Shown here piece by piece: positions 1-7,999 of a stretch of 64,000 nt of DNA. The translations under genes were made by a program, and so were the position numbers. The stretch is taken from positions 2,418,001 through 2,482,000 of the forward strand of contig NZ_JQMO01000003.1 of assembly GCF_000744785.1 (NCBI RefSeq). The letters run 5' to 3'. Source of the DNA: Kitasatospora azatica KCTC 9699 (GTDB lineage: Bacteria; Actinomycetota; Actinomycetes; Streptomycetales; Streptomycetaceae). Below the pieces are notes generated by a model, which had not been told where the DNA came from, ran no database searches, and saw nothing but the letters and a program-made list of their open reading frames with translations. How positions within the stretch are numbered: position 1 is the stretch's first letter; the number at the start of each line of letters is the position of its first letter.

Positions 1-325
1 CGACCGCCGGGATCAGCAGGTAGTCCAGCATCGCCATCCAGCCCGCGACGAAGCCGCTCCGCTCGCCCAGGCCGGCCCGCGCATAGGCGAAGACCGAGCC
101 GGTCTGCGGCACCGCGTGCACCATCTGGGCGTAGGAGAAGGCGGTGAAGCCCATCGCGACGGTGGCGGCCAGGTAGACGGCGGCCACCGCGCCGTGGCTC
201 TTGGCGTCCAGCACCCCGAAGATCCCGACCGGGGCCATCGGCGCGATGAAGAGCAGACCGTAGACCACCAGGTCGCGCAGGCCCAGGCTGCGCCGCAGGC
301 CGTTCGGCTCGGGTCGTTCGTTCAC
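1..325 (-). CDS. APC-family amino acid permease, N-terminal fragment
   Basis: Only the first 108 codons are present; the gene runs off the left edge. The GTG start at 325 opens a protein beginning MNERPEPNGLRRSLGLRDLV. Hydrophobic helices are visible at about residues 19-40 (LLFIAPMAPVGIFGVL) and 47-66, followed by a Gln-Thr-Gly-Ser loop (PQTGSVFAYARAGLGE) and a third helix. A short charged N-terminus followed by an unwound first helix with small residues is typical of the amino acid-polyamine-organocation superfamily. It should be an inner-membrane amino acid or amine transporter; the substrate cannot be told from this fragment. It is divergent from ispH. Confidence 0.8.
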   Translation of the reverse strand, partial: MNERPEPNGLRRSLGLRDLVVYGLLFIAPMAPVGIFGVLDAKSHGAVAAVYLAATVAMGFTAFSYAQMVHAVPQTGSVFAYARAGLGERSGFVAGWMAMLDYLLIPAV

Positions 326-422
326 CCGTCAGATTTGACCACCTGACGCAGCGTCCGCGCCGGAAGTGACCAGGTCTCGGCGCGGCATCCCCGCCCCGGC
401 AGCGCGCCCGTACGATAGGGGC

Positions 423-1400
423 ATGTCGACCACCGCTCAGCGCCGCGTCCTGCTCGCCGCCCCCCGGGGCTACTGCGCGGGCGTCGACCGCGCCGTCATC
501 GCCGTGGAGAAGGCCCTCGAGCAGTACGGGGCGCCGATCTACGTCCGCAAGCAGATCGTCCACAACAAGTACGTCGTGCAGACCCTGGAGAAGCAGGGCG
601 CGATCTTCGTCGACGAGACGGAGGAGGTGCCCGAGGGTTCGATCGTGGTCTTCTCCGCGCACGGCGTGGCCCCCGCGGTGCACGACGAGGCGAAGGCCGG
701 CAAGCTCGCCACCATCGACGCCACCTGCCCCCTGGTGACCAAGGTGCACAAGGAGGCCGTCCGGTTCGCGGACGAGGACTACGACATCCTGCTGGTCGGC
801 CACGAGGGCCACGAGGAGGTGATCGGCACCATGGGCGAGGCCCCGGAGCGGATCCACCTGGTGGACGGCGCCGAGGACGTGGCGAACGTGCAGGTCCGCG
901 ACGAGTCCAAGGTCGTCTGGCTCTCCCAAACCACTCTTTCGGTGGACGAGACCATGGCCACCGTCGGCGAGCTGAAGAAGCGCTTCCCGCTGCTGGTCTC
1001 GCCGCCCAGCGACGACATCTGCTACGCCACCCAGAACCGCCAGGTGGTGGTCAAGCAGATCGCCGCCGAGACCGACCTGCTGATCGTGGTCGGCTCCAAG
1101 AACTCCTCCAACTCGGTCCGCCTCGTCGAGGTCGGCCTGGAGTACGGCGCCAAGGCCGCGCACCTGGTGGACTTCGCCGAGGAGCTGGACGAGGCCTGGC
1201 TGGAAGGCGTCTCCACGGTCGGCCTGACCAGCGGCGCCTCGGTGCCGGAGATCCTGGTGCAGGGCGTGCTGGAGTGGCTGGCCGAGCGCGGCTTCGGTCA
1301 GGTCGAGACGGTCCGCACGGCCGAGGAGACGCTCACCTTCTCGCTGCCCAAGGAGCTGCGCCGCGACCTGCGCGCCGAGGCGGCCGGCAAGCTCGCCTGA
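423..1400 (+). CDS. ispH: 4-hydroxy-3-methylbut-2-enyl diphosphate reductase IspH (LytB)
   Basis: Last enzyme of the MEP isoprenoid pathway, reducing HMBPP to isopentenyl and dimethylallyl diphosphate with a [4Fe-4S] cluster. The three cluster cysteines are visible: Cys18 in APRGYCAGVDRAV, Cys102 in DATCPLVTKVH and Cys200 in DICYATQNRQ. Other family motifs are HNKYVV and FSAHGV. At 325 aa the length is normal. The ATG at 423 is preferred over an upstream in-frame start because homology begins at MSTTAQRRVLLAAPRGYC. ppgK follows on the same strand, the order I recall for SCO5058-5059. Confidence 0.97.
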   Translation: MSTTAQRRVLLAAPRGYCAGVDRAVIAVEKALEQYGAPIYVRKQIVHNKYVVQTLEKQGAIFVDETEEVPEGSIVVFSAHGVAPAVHDEAKAGKLATIDATCPLVTKVHKEAVRFADEDYDILLVGHEGHEEVIGTMGEAPERIHLVDGAEDVANVQVRDESKVVWLSQTTLSVDETMATVGELKKRFPLLVSPPSDDICYATQNRQVVVKQIAAETDLLIVVGSKNSSNSVRLVEVGLEYGAKAAHLVDFAEELDEAWLEGVSTVGLTSGASVPEILVQGVLEWLAERGFGQVETVRTAEETLTFSLPKELRRDLRAEAAGKLA

Positions 1401-1478
1401 CGCTGTGGCAGGTTCCGGGCTGCTTTCCGCTCCCACCTCCCCTACGGTGAAGGTCGGGACTCGAAGAGGAGCAGCGAC

Positions 1479-2243
1479 GTGACCACACCCTCCGTGCCCT
1501 CCGGCGTTTTCGGCGTGGACATCGGCGGCTCGGGCATCAAGGGCGCCCCGGTCGACCTCGACCGCGGGGCGCTCGCCGAGCCCCGGCACAAGGTGCTCAC
1601 ACCGCACCCGGCCTCCCCGGAGGCCGTGGTCGCCGCGGTCCGCGAGGTGGTCGAGCACTTCGAGCACCGCGGGCCGGTCGGCCTGACCTTCCCCGGCGTG
1701 GTGGTCGACGGCCACACCCGCACCGCCGCCAACGTGGACCAGGGCTGGCTCGGGCTGGACGCCGAGGGCCTGTTCCGCGAGGCGCTGGACAGCCCCGCCG
1801 TGCTGCTCAACGACGCGGACGCGGCCGGCCTGGCCGAGGCCGCGCACGGCGCGGGGCGGGACCAGGGCGGGGTGATGCTGGTGCTCACCTTCGGCACCGG
1901 GATCGGCAGCGCGCTCTTCGTGGACGGGGCGCTGGTCCCCAACACCGAACTGGGCCACCTGGAGCTGCGCGGCAAGGACGCCGAGCGCCGGGCCTCGGCA
2001 GGCGCCCGTGAGCGGCACCAGCTGACCTGGGCCGAGTGGGCGGTCCGGGTGGACGAGTACCTGGACTTGGTGGAGCGGCTCTTCTCGCCGCAGTTGGTGA
2101 TCATCGGCGGCGGGGTCAGCCGCAAGCACGAGAAGTTCCTGCCGCTGCTCAAGGAGCGGTCGGCCCGGGTGGTCCCGGCCGAGCTGCGCAATGACGCGGG
2201 CATCGTGGGTGCGGCGATGGCGGCGGCCAAGTACAGCCGCTGA
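1479..2243 (+). CDS. ppgK: Polyphosphate glucokinase (ROK family)
   Basis: Phosphorylates glucose using polyphosphate and/or ATP in the cytoplasm, feeding glycolysis. The GTG start follows an AGAGGAG Shine-Dalgarno at 1465-1471. ROK/PPGK motifs are seen: DIGGSGIKGAPVD near the N-terminus (phosphate loop), FPGVVVDG, NDADAAGLAEA, the glucose-binding TFGTGIGSALFVDG segment, then NTELGHLE. The length of 254 aa is normal. The C-terminal Arg and stop codon lie inside a 26-bp tandem repeat (2237-2330), so the 3' end has been reshaped by duplication. Confidence 0.95.
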   Translation: MTTPSVPSGVFGVDIGGSGIKGAPVDLDRGALAEPRHKVLTPHPASPEAVVAAVREVVEHFEHRGPVGLTFPGVVVDGHTRTAANVDQGWLGLDAEGLFREALDSPAVLLNDADAAGLAEAAHGAGRDQGGVMLVLTFGTGIGSALFVDGALVPNTELGHLELRGKDAERRASAGARERHQLTWAEWAVRVDEYLDLVERLFSPQLVIIGGGVSRKHEKFLPLLKERSARVVPAELRNDAGIVGAAMAAAKYSR

Positions 2244-2330
2244 CCGTTCGTCACACGCGTGGCCGCTGACCGTCCGTCACACGAGCGGCCGCTGACGGCT
2301 CGGCACGCCTCGGGCCGCTGACCGCCCGCT
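2237..2330. repeat. 26-bp tandem repeat, about 3.6 copies, across the ppgK stop codon
   Basis: Units start at 2237, 2263, 2289 and 2315 (last one partial). Each begins CCGCTGAC, so each copies the terminal CGC-TGA of ppgK. Copies 1 and 2 are nearly identical (CCGTTCGTCACACG against CCGTCCGTCACACG); copies 3 and 4 are more diverged. The array ends at the stop codon of the convergent DUF6542 gene. Confidence 0.85.
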
Positions 2331-2916
2331 ACCTGTTCCGGCGGATCCGGCGCTGGGCGAGGAACCGCGCGCCGACGATCGCGGCCGCCAGACCGGTCCC
2401 GGCGAACAGCCAGCCGGCCCGCAGTGCGAGGCCGCTGCAGAGCGCCAGCACCTGCCCGATCACTCCGGGCACCGTCACCGGACCGAGCAGCGCCACCGCC
2501 GCCGCGAAGGAGATCGGCCCGCTGATCGGTGCCGACGGCAGGTCGGCCAGCCGGACCCGCACCGCGGTCTGGAAGCAGACGAAGACGAACCCGAGGCCGA
2601 AGAGCACCCCGAGCCCGCCGAAGAGCAGTTGGTCCAGCAGGCCGAAGCCGAGCGTGCCGACCACCGAGAGCACCCCGGTGCCCACCCCGGTCAGCCGGGT
2701 CGGCGGCCCGGAGCGCTTGCCGCCGGCCCCGCCCAATCGTCGGCGCAGCCGGGCCAGCACCGCCGGTCCGCCGCCGGCGGGCCGCAGTCGGGACGGCCGC
2801 GCGGTGACGGCATCGCGGGGCGAGGCCGGCCCAGGTACGGCGGGCTCGCGGCCGGTGCCGCCGGCCGGCGGTCGGGATCTGGGCCCGGGTGGCTGGGTAC
2901 GGATGCTCTGCTCCAC
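2329..2916 (-). CDS. DUF6542-type integral membrane protein
   Basis: A 195-aa protein of unknown function. The first about 65 residues are Pro/Arg/Gly-rich and presumably cytoplasmic and disordered. They are followed by four predicted transmembrane helices (about residues 78-96, 99-116, 130-150 and 155-180) and an Arg-rich tail ending RFLAQRRIRRNR. The segment LTGVGTGVLSVVGTLGFGLL resembles the DUF6542 domain found next to ppgK and ychF in Streptomyces; this is family recall. The start is a GTG at 2916. It is convergent with ppgK, and the two stop codons bracket the 26-bp repeat. Confidence 0.7.
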   Translation of the reverse strand: MEQSIRTQPPGPRSRPPAGGTGREPAVPGPASPRDAVTARPSRLRPAGGGPAVLARLRRRLGGAGGKRSGPPTRLTGVGTGVLSVVGTLGFGLLDQLLFGGLGVLFGLGFVFVCFQTAVRVRLADLPSAPISGPISFAAAVALLGPVTVPGVIGQVLALCSGLALRAGWLFAGTGLAAAIVGARFLAQRRIRRNR

Positions 2917-3118
2917 GCACCCAACGTACGGTCCGATTTACATCACCTTGGGTAATGAACCGTCAAGACGCGTCCGTGTCCCGGTCCGGGACAGCCCTGT
3001 GACATTTTTGAATCTGTTCAAAACAGCCCCGGAGTCACTAAGGTGTGCTCGGGCCGCCTCCCGCAGCGGAGCCGCAGGCCCGTCAATTCCCGCTGCTCGC
3101 ACCTCCTGGGGGACACCC

Positions 3119-4702
3119 ATGTCCGAAACCACGTCAGCCGACCCGAACGGTCAGCCGGGTTGGGCGCAGCCCGGGTACGTCTACGCCGCCAACCCGTACC
3201 GGGCGCCGGTGAAGCCGGGCCCCGCGCCCTGGCGGATCGCGGTCAGCCCGCGCACCGCGGCCGACCCGCGGCCCTCGGTGCTGCTCGGCGCACTCGGCGC
3301 GGGTCTGCTCTGCGCGCTGCTGCTCAACGGTGGCCTGGCGCTCAACCTGCTGATCCTCGCGCTGGCGGCCGCCGTGACCGCCGCGCTCTCGGCCCGGGCG
3401 AGCGGGCGCCGGGTACGGCCGTGGACGGTGGTCTGGGCGCTCGGCGCGCTGGCGCTGCTGGCCGTCCCGGCGATCAGCGACGCCGGCTGGCCCACCACGC
3501 TGGCGGTGCTCGGCGCGCTGGCGCTGGCCTCGCTGGCCTTGCACGGCGGACGGACCTGGGCCGGGGTGCTGTTCGGCGCCGCGGGCCTGTGCTGGCAGCT
3601 CTTCCCCGCCCTGCCGGGCGCCACCCGCACGCTGCGCGCACAGGCGACGCCGGACCGGGCCAAGTGGCTGCCGCTGGCCCGCGCGGCGCTGGTCGCCGTG
3701 GTGCTGCTGGCCGTCTTCGGTTCGCTCTTCGCCGCCGCCGACCCGGCCTTCGGCGATCTGCTGTCCGGCCTGTCGCCGCAGCTGCCGCGCGGCTGGGACC
3801 TGATCCTGCGGGTGCCGGCCTTCGCCGCCGGCCTGCTGTTCGCCCTCGGCGCGGCCCGGACCGCCGCCGCCCCCTGGCGCTGGGACCGGCTGCCGGTCAA
3901 GGCCGCCAAGCCGCGCCGGCTGCTGGAGTGGGCGCTGCCGCTGGCCCTGCTCGACCTGCTCTTCGTCGCCTTCATCGCCCTGCAGCTCGCCGTGCTCTTC
4001 GGCGGCTACCGGCGGCTGATCAAGGAGACCGGCCTGACCTACGCGGAGTACGCCCGCCAGGGCTTCTGGCAACTGCTCTGGGTCACCCTGCTGACCCTGC
4101 TGGTGGTCGCCGTCGCCCAGCGCTGGGCACCGCGCGCCACCGCCGGCGAGCGGGCCGTGGTGCGGCTGCTGCTCGGTGTGCTCTGCACGCTGGCGCTCGG
4201 CGTGGTCGGCGCGGCGCTGCTGCGGATGCAGCGCTATGTGGACGCGTACGGGCTGACCCGGATGCGGGTCTGGGTGACCGGTGTGGAGCTGTGGCTGGCG
4301 CTGCTCTTCGTCCTGCTGCTGGTGGCCGGCGCGGTGGGCCGCTCCGGCTGGCTGCCGCGCGCGGTGGTGGCCAGCGCCGCGATCGCCACCCTGGCCTACG
4401 GGCTGGCCTCGCCGGACGCGCTGGTCGCCCAGCAGAATGTGGACCGTTTCCAGCAGACCGGCCGGATCGACCTGGCCTACCTGCGCGACCTGTCCGCCGA
4501 CGCGGCGCCCGCGCTCGACCGGCTGCCCGTGGACTTCCGCAGCTGCGCGCTGAGCCGGATCGGCGGCGAGCTGGACGCCCGGACACCCTGGTACGCGATC
4601 AGCCTGCGGGCCGCCGAGGCGCGCCGGATCCTGGCGGACCGCCCGCTGGAGCCCAACCCGTCCGGCTGCCCGTCCGACGACCCGGTCGACGCCATGCGAT
4701 AG
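3119..4702 (+). CDS. DUF4153/DUF4173 polytopic membrane protein
   Basis: A 527-aa membrane protein of unknown function. A hydrophilic N-terminus of about 55 residues precedes roughly ten to twelve transmembrane helices. The motif TGLTYAEYARQGFWQLLWVT is characteristic of the DUF4173 (DUF4153) family. A soluble C-terminal tail of about 90 residues carries NVDRFQQTGRIDLAYLRDLS, also typical. The ATG at 3119 is chosen because it follows a G-rich Shine-Dalgarno (CTGGGGGA); longer in-frame versions would run into the divergent upstream gene. It lies just upstream of ychF, with no obvious terminator between them. Confidence 0.8.
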   Translation: MSETTSADPNGQPGWAQPGYVYAANPYRAPVKPGPAPWRIAVSPRTAADPRPSVLLGALGAGLLCALLLNGGLALNLLILALAAAVTAALSARASGRRVRPWTVVWALGALALLAVPAISDAGWPTTLAVLGALALASLALHGGRTWAGVLFGAAGLCWQLFPALPGATRTLRAQATPDRAKWLPLARAALVAVVLLAVFGSLFAAADPAFGDLLSGLSPQLPRGWDLILRVPAFAAGLLFALGAARTAAAPWRWDRLPVKAAKPRRLLEWALPLALLDLLFVAFIALQLAVLFGGYRRLIKETGLTYAEYARQGFWQLLWVTLLTLLVVAVAQRWAPRATAGERAVVRLLLGVLCTLALGVVGAALLRMQRYVDAYGLTRMRVWVTGVELWLALLFVLLLVAGAVGRSGWLPRAVVASAAIATLAYGLASPDALVAQQNVDRFQQTGRIDLAYLRDLSADAAPALDRLPVDFRSCALSRIGGELDARTPWYAISLRAAEARRILADRPLEPNPSGCPSDDPVDAMR

Positions 4703-4778
4703 GGCGCGGGCCTTTAGACTTGGCGGTCGGCCCGTACGGTGCCGCTCCACGCCCTCCAAGCCCACGGGATCTCGCTTC

Positions 4779-5852
4779 ATGTCGCTCACGATCGGAATCG
4801 TCGGCCTGCCGAATGTCGGCAAGTCGACCCTGTTCAACGCCCTGACCAAGAACGACGTCCTGGCGGCCAACTACCCGTTCGCCACGATCGAGCCGAACGT
4901 CGGCGTGGTCGGCGTCCCGGACCCGCGGCTGGCGGTGCTGGCCAAGATCTTCGGCTCGGAGCGGATCCTGCCCGCCACCGTCGACTTCGTGGACATCGCC
5001 GGCATCGTCCGCGGCGCCTCCGAGGGCGAGGGCCTGGGCAACAAGTTCCTCGCCAACATCCGCGAGTCCGACGCGATCTGCCAGGTGATCCGGGCGTTCC
5101 AGGACCCGGACGTGGTCCACGTGGACGGCAAGGTCTCGCCCAAGGACGACATCGAGACCATCAACACCGAGCTGATCCTCGCCGACCTGCAGACCATCGA
5201 GAAGGTGCTGCCCCGGCTGCAGAAGGAGGCCCGCCTCAAGAAGGACTCGGCCGCCGCGCTGGTCGCCACCGAGGCCGCCCAGAAGATCCTGGAGTCCGGC
5301 AAGACCCTCTTCGAGGTCGGCTTCGACGCCTCCTCGCTGCGCGAGCTGCACCTGCTCACCACCAAGCCCTTCCTCTACGTCTTCAACGTCGACGAGGACG
5401 AGCTGACCGACGAGCCCTTCAAGGACACCCTGCGCGAGCTGGTCGCCCCCGCCGAGGCGATCTTCCTCAACGCCAAGATCGAGTCCGAGCTGATCGGCAT
5501 GGACGACGAGGACGCCCTCGAGCTCCTCCAGTCGATGGGCCAGGAGGAGCCCGGCATGGCCACCCTCGGCCGCGTCGGCTTCGACACCCTCGGCCTGCAG
5601 ACCTACCTCACCGCCGGCCCCAAGGAGGTGCGCGCCTGGACCATCAAGAAGGGCGCCACCGCCCCCGAGGCCGCCGGCGTCATCCACACCGACTTCCAGC
5701 GCGGCTTCATCAAGGCCGAAATCGTCTCCTTCGACGACCTGGTCGCCTGCGGCTCCATCCCCGAGGCCCGCGCCAAGGGCAAGTCCCGGATCGAGGGCAA
5801 GGAGTACGTCATGCAGGACGGCGACGTGGTGGAGTTCCGCTTCAACGTCTGA
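4779..5852 (+). CDS. ychF: Redox-regulated ATPase YchF (Obg-family, OLA1 homologue)
   Basis: A cytoplasmic P-loop ATPase/GTPase of the Obg family that associates with ribosomes and is implicated in stress responses. Motifs: P-loop GLPNVGKST (residues about 8-16), switch region ANYPFATIEPNVG, Walker B/G3 DFVDIAGIVRGASEGEGLGN, and the degenerate G4 NVDEDEL that explains the ATP preference of the family. A C-terminal TGS-like domain follows (FDTLGLQTYLTAGPKEVRAWTI). Length 357 aa, full. A strong hairpin at 5863-5902 follows the stop. Confidence 0.96.
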   Translation: MSLTIGIVGLPNVGKSTLFNALTKNDVLAANYPFATIEPNVGVVGVPDPRLAVLAKIFGSERILPATVDFVDIAGIVRGASEGEGLGNKFLANIRESDAICQVIRAFQDPDVVHVDGKVSPKDDIETINTELILADLQTIEKVLPRLQKEARLKKDSAAALVATEAAQKILESGKTLFEVGFDASSLRELHLLTTKPFLYVFNVDEDELTDEPFKDTLRELVAPAEAIFLNAKIESELIGMDDEDALELLQSMGQEEPGMATLGRVGFDTLGLQTYLTAGPKEVRAWTIKKGATAPEAAGVIHTDFQRGFIKAEIVSFDDLVACGSIPEARAKGKSRIEGKEYVMQDGDVVEFRFNV

Positions 5853-5862
5853 GCGCGCACGC

Positions 5863-5902
5863 AGTGATGGGGTCGCCTCCGCCGGGAGTCGACCCCATCA
5901 CT
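5863..5902. terminator. Bidirectional terminator between ychF and the toxin gene
   Basis: A 13-bp perfect stem: AGTGATGGGGTCG (5863-5875) pairs with CGACCCCATCACT (5890-5902). Its right arm overlaps the last codons and stop of the convergent toxin gene. There is no T-run, as is common in actinomycetes. Confidence 0.75.
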
Positions 5903-6155
5903 CGTAGTGGTAGCGGCACTGGGCGATCAGGATCGAGTCCTCGGTGACCTTGTAGATCAAGCGGTGCTCGTCGTTGATCCGACGTGACCAGTAGCCCTGG
6001 AACCCGTGCTTGAGCGGTTCCGGCTTGCCGATCCCTTCGTTGCCGTTGCTCGCGACATCGGCGAGGAGCGTATTGATCCGCTTGAGGATCTTGCGGTCCT
6101 GGACTTGCCACCACAGGTAGTCCTCCCAGGCCCGGGAGGCGAAGGTGATCTTCAC
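5898..6155 (-). CDS. yoeB: Txe/YoeB-type ribosome-dependent mRNA endonuclease toxin
   Basis: An 85-aa RelE-superfamily toxin that cleaves mRNA in the ribosomal A site. Family features: N-terminal KITFASRAWEDYLWWQVQDRK, then INTLLADVASNGNEGIGKPEPLKHGFQGYWSRRINDEHRLIYKV and the C-terminal CRYHYE. The YoeB catalytic set is present (Glu in NDEHRLIY, the conserved Arg, and the C-terminal His-Tyr). The GTG start at 6155 overlaps the antitoxin stop by 4 bases (GTGA), showing translational coupling. The full length suggests an active toxin. Confidence 0.93.
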   Translation of the reverse strand: MKITFASRAWEDYLWWQVQDRKILKRINTLLADVASNGNEGIGKPEPLKHGFQGYWSRRINDEHRLIYKVTEDSILIAQCRYHYE

Positions 6156-6409
6156 TCCGGATCCGCCAACTCCCGTACGGTCCCTCCGCCGCTCTCCAAC
6201 TCCTCGATGGAGGCCAGCAGGCGGCGGGCGTTCGCGGGACTGCGCAGGAGGTACGCGGTCTCCTTGAGGGACTGGTAGTCCTCCAGGGACACGATGACCA
6301 CCGGTTCGCGTCCGGCGCGGGTGATCACTATCTCCTCGCGGTCGTCCGTGACTGCATTGAGCACCTCGGCGTAGCGGGCGCGGGACTCCGAGTAGCTCAT
6401 CGTCTTCAT
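6152..6409 (-). CDS. yefM: Phd/YefM-type antitoxin
   Basis: An 85-aa antitoxin that binds the YoeB-like toxin and autoregulates the operon. The N-terminal DNA-binding fold MSYSESRARYAEVLNAVTDDREEIVITRAGREPVVIVSLEDYQSLKET is classic Phd/YefM; the acidic C-terminal tail (LASIEELESGGG) would wrap the toxin. The ATG at 6409 is chosen for its good Shine-Dalgarno (CGGAGGAG, about 8 nt upstream); an internal ATG nine bases later is a less likely start. It is coupled to the toxin, and a palindromic operator candidate lies 20-35 bp upstream. Confidence 0.93.
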   Translation of the reverse strand: MKTMSYSESRARYAEVLNAVTDDREEIVITRAGREPVVIVSLEDYQSLKETAYLLRSPANARRLLASIEELESGGGTVRELADPE

Positions 6410-6428
6410 GGCTCGACTCCTCCGATAG

Positions 6429-6444
6429 GTACAAGAAACTGTAC
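6429..6444. promoter_or_regulatory. Candidate YefM operator (GTACA/TGTAC palindrome)
   Basis: GTACA (6429-6433) and TGTAC (6440-6444) form an inverted repeat with a 6-bp centre, 20 bp upstream of the antitoxin start. TGTAC half sites are the recognised core of yefM-yoeB operators in other bacteria. Position and sequence both fit autoregulation; binding is inferred. Confidence 0.6.
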
Positions 6445-6487
6445 GCGCCCAGTCGGGTGGCGCCAAGGGCACGAAGAGGTCGGCCGC

Positions 6488-6841
6488 TCAGCTGCTCAGC
6501 AGCTCCGCCAGCACCCCCGCGTGCAGCGCGTCCGGATCCTTGTTGGCCGTCAGCAGGGTGAGCGTTCCGTGTGCCCGCAGCGCGGCGAGCTGTTCGCGTG
6601 CCCCGGGGGTGTCCAGCTCGGCCCGGTAGCGGGTGGCGAACTCCTCGGCGCGCTCGTCCGGGGACTCGTGGAGCCAGTGGCGCAGCTCGGTGGACGGGGC
6701 CAGGTCCTTGGCCCATTCGTCCAGGGCGGCCCGTTCCTTGCTCAGGCCGCGGGGCCAGAGGCGGTCGACCAGGACGCGGTAGCCGTCGGCCGGGTCGGGC
6801 GGGTCGTAGACGCGGCGGGTGCGGATCGGGGAGCGGGTCAT
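6488..6841 (-). CDS. DUF488 family protein (YeaO-like)
   Basis: A 117-aa cytoplasmic protein of unknown biochemical role. DUF488 signatures are seen: RRVYDPPDPADGYRVLVDRLWPRGLSKE near the N-terminus, the conserved W-A-K-D-L-A-P-S-ELR-W segment, and LTLLTANKDPDALHA towards the C-terminus. The ATG at 6841 has no clear Shine-Dalgarno. It lies 14 bp after the HAD phosphatase gene on the same strand, so the two are probably cotranscribed. Confidence 0.85.
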   Translation of the reverse strand: MTRSPIRTRRVYDPPDPADGYRVLVDRLWPRGLSKERAALDEWAKDLAPSTELRHWLHESPDERAEEFATRYRAELDTPGAREQLAALRAHGTLTLLTANKDPDALHAGVLAELLSS

Positions 6842-6855
6842 GGGGCCAGTGTGGA

Positions 6856-7509
6856 TCAGGCGGTGACCAGCAGGGTGCCGTCCGCGCCGCGGGTGACCCG
6901 GACGGTGGTCAGGTCGGGGACGTGCGCGGTGGGGCGGTGGGCGGCGGCGCGGGGGCCGATGCCGAGGACCCGCATCCCGGCCGCGCGGCCGGCGGCGATC
7001 CCGGCCTCGGAGTCCTCCAGGACCAGGCAGTCGGCGGGGTCGACGCCCAGGGCGGCGGCGGCCTTGAGGAAGCCCTCGGGGTCGGGCTTGCTGGCGCCGA
7101 CGGACTCGGCGGTGACGGCCAGCTCGGGGAAGGGCAGACCGGCGGCGGCCATCCGGACCCGGGCGAGGGCCAGGTCGGCGGAGGTGACCAGGGCGTGCGG
7201 GTGCCCGTCGAGCGAGGTGAGGAAGGCGGCGGCGCCGGCGACCGGGACGACGCCCTCGGTGTCGGCGGTCTCCTCGGCGAGCATCAGGCGGTTCTCGGCG
7301 AGGTTCTGCTCCATCGGCCGGTCGGGCAGCAGGATCGCCATCGACAGGTGGCCCTGGCGGCCGTGCACCACGCTCATCACGGCGTCCCCGTCCAGGCCCT
7401 GGCGGTCGGCCCAGCGGCGCCAGCAGCGTTCCACCACGGCGTCGGAGTTCACCAGGGTCCCGTCCATGTCGAGCAGCAGGGCACGGACGGACAGCTCGGT
7501 GGCGGGCAT
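6856..7509 (-). CDS. HAD-superfamily phosphatase (sugar-phosphatase/beta-phosphoglucomutase-like)
   Basis: A 217-aa haloacid dehalogenase-type hydrolase, probably dephosphorylating a small phosphorylated metabolite. Motif I is LLLDMDGTLVNSD (nucleophile Asp and acid/base Asp), motif II is ALVTSAD, motif III is the Lys of GASKPDPEGF, and motif IV is LVLEDSEAGIAAGRAAGM. The insertion between motifs I and II is a helical cap (subfamily IA). The ATG at 7509 follows GAGGAG at a 5-6 nt spacing. The substrate is not predictable from sequence alone. Confidence 0.88.
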   Translation of the reverse strand: MPATELSVRALLLDMDGTLVNSDAVVERCWRRWADRQGLDGDAVMSVVHGRQGHLSMAILLPDRPMEQNLAENRLMLAEETADTEGVVPVAGAAAFLTSLDGHPHALVTSADLALARVRMAAAGLPFPELAVTAESVGASKPDPEGFLKAAAALGVDPADCLVLEDSEAGIAAGRAAGMRVLGIGPRAAAHRPTAHVPDLTTVRVTRGADGTLLVTA

Positions 7510-7555
7510 GCCGACTCCTCGGGCAACAGGCAGCGGGACCTTATGTTCGCCCAGG

Positions 7556-7999
7556 CTACAAAAGGTGCGCGTTGACCTCCCGGGCGGCCCCGGCCAGCTC
7601 CGGCAGCTCCACCACCTCGACCCCGGCGGCGGTCAGCAGGGCGATGCCCTCGCAGCCGGTGACGAAGAGGTCGGGCTCGCGCCAGGCGACCACCACGCGC
7701 GGGATCCCCGCGGTCAGGATCAGCTCGGCGCACGGGTGCGGGCGGGAGGCGCGGCGGCTGCACGGTTCGAGCGAGCTGTAGATGGTGGCGGTGCGCAGCC
7801 GCGGGTCGTCGGCCGGCAGCTTGGCGAGCGCGGACTCCTCGGCGTGCACCAGCGGGTCGCCCTCCCGGCTGTACCCCTCGCTCAGCACCGCCCCGTCCGC
7901 GCCGACGATCACCGCCCCGACCGAGAAGGCGCTCTCGGCGGGCGGGCAGCGCCCGGCGAGTTCGATGGCGCGCAGCATGAAGGCGCGGTCCGAGGTCAT
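7556..7999 (-). CDS. Zinc-dependent nucleoside/riboflavin-type deaminase (RibD N-domain-like)
   Basis: A 147-aa cytidine/deoxycytidylate deaminase-fold enzyme. The zinc site is visible: HAEESALAK supplies His and the proton-shuttle Glu, and SSLEPCSRRASRPHPCAEL supplies the two Cys. The spacing resembles the deaminase half of RibD rather than classic Cdd. Its ATG overlaps the stop of the upstream RibD-reductase-like gene by 4 bases (ATGA), so the pair is translationally coupled and may act on one pyrimidine-type substrate, as in riboflavin synthesis. The exact substrate is inferred. Confidence 0.85.
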   Translation of the reverse strand: MTSDRAFMLRAIELAGRCPPAESAFSVGAVIVGADGAVLSEGYSREGDPLVHAEESALAKLPADDPRLRTATIYSSLEPCSRRASRPHPCAELILTAGIPRVVVAWREPDLFVTGCEGIALLTAAGVEVVELPELAGAAREVNAHLL

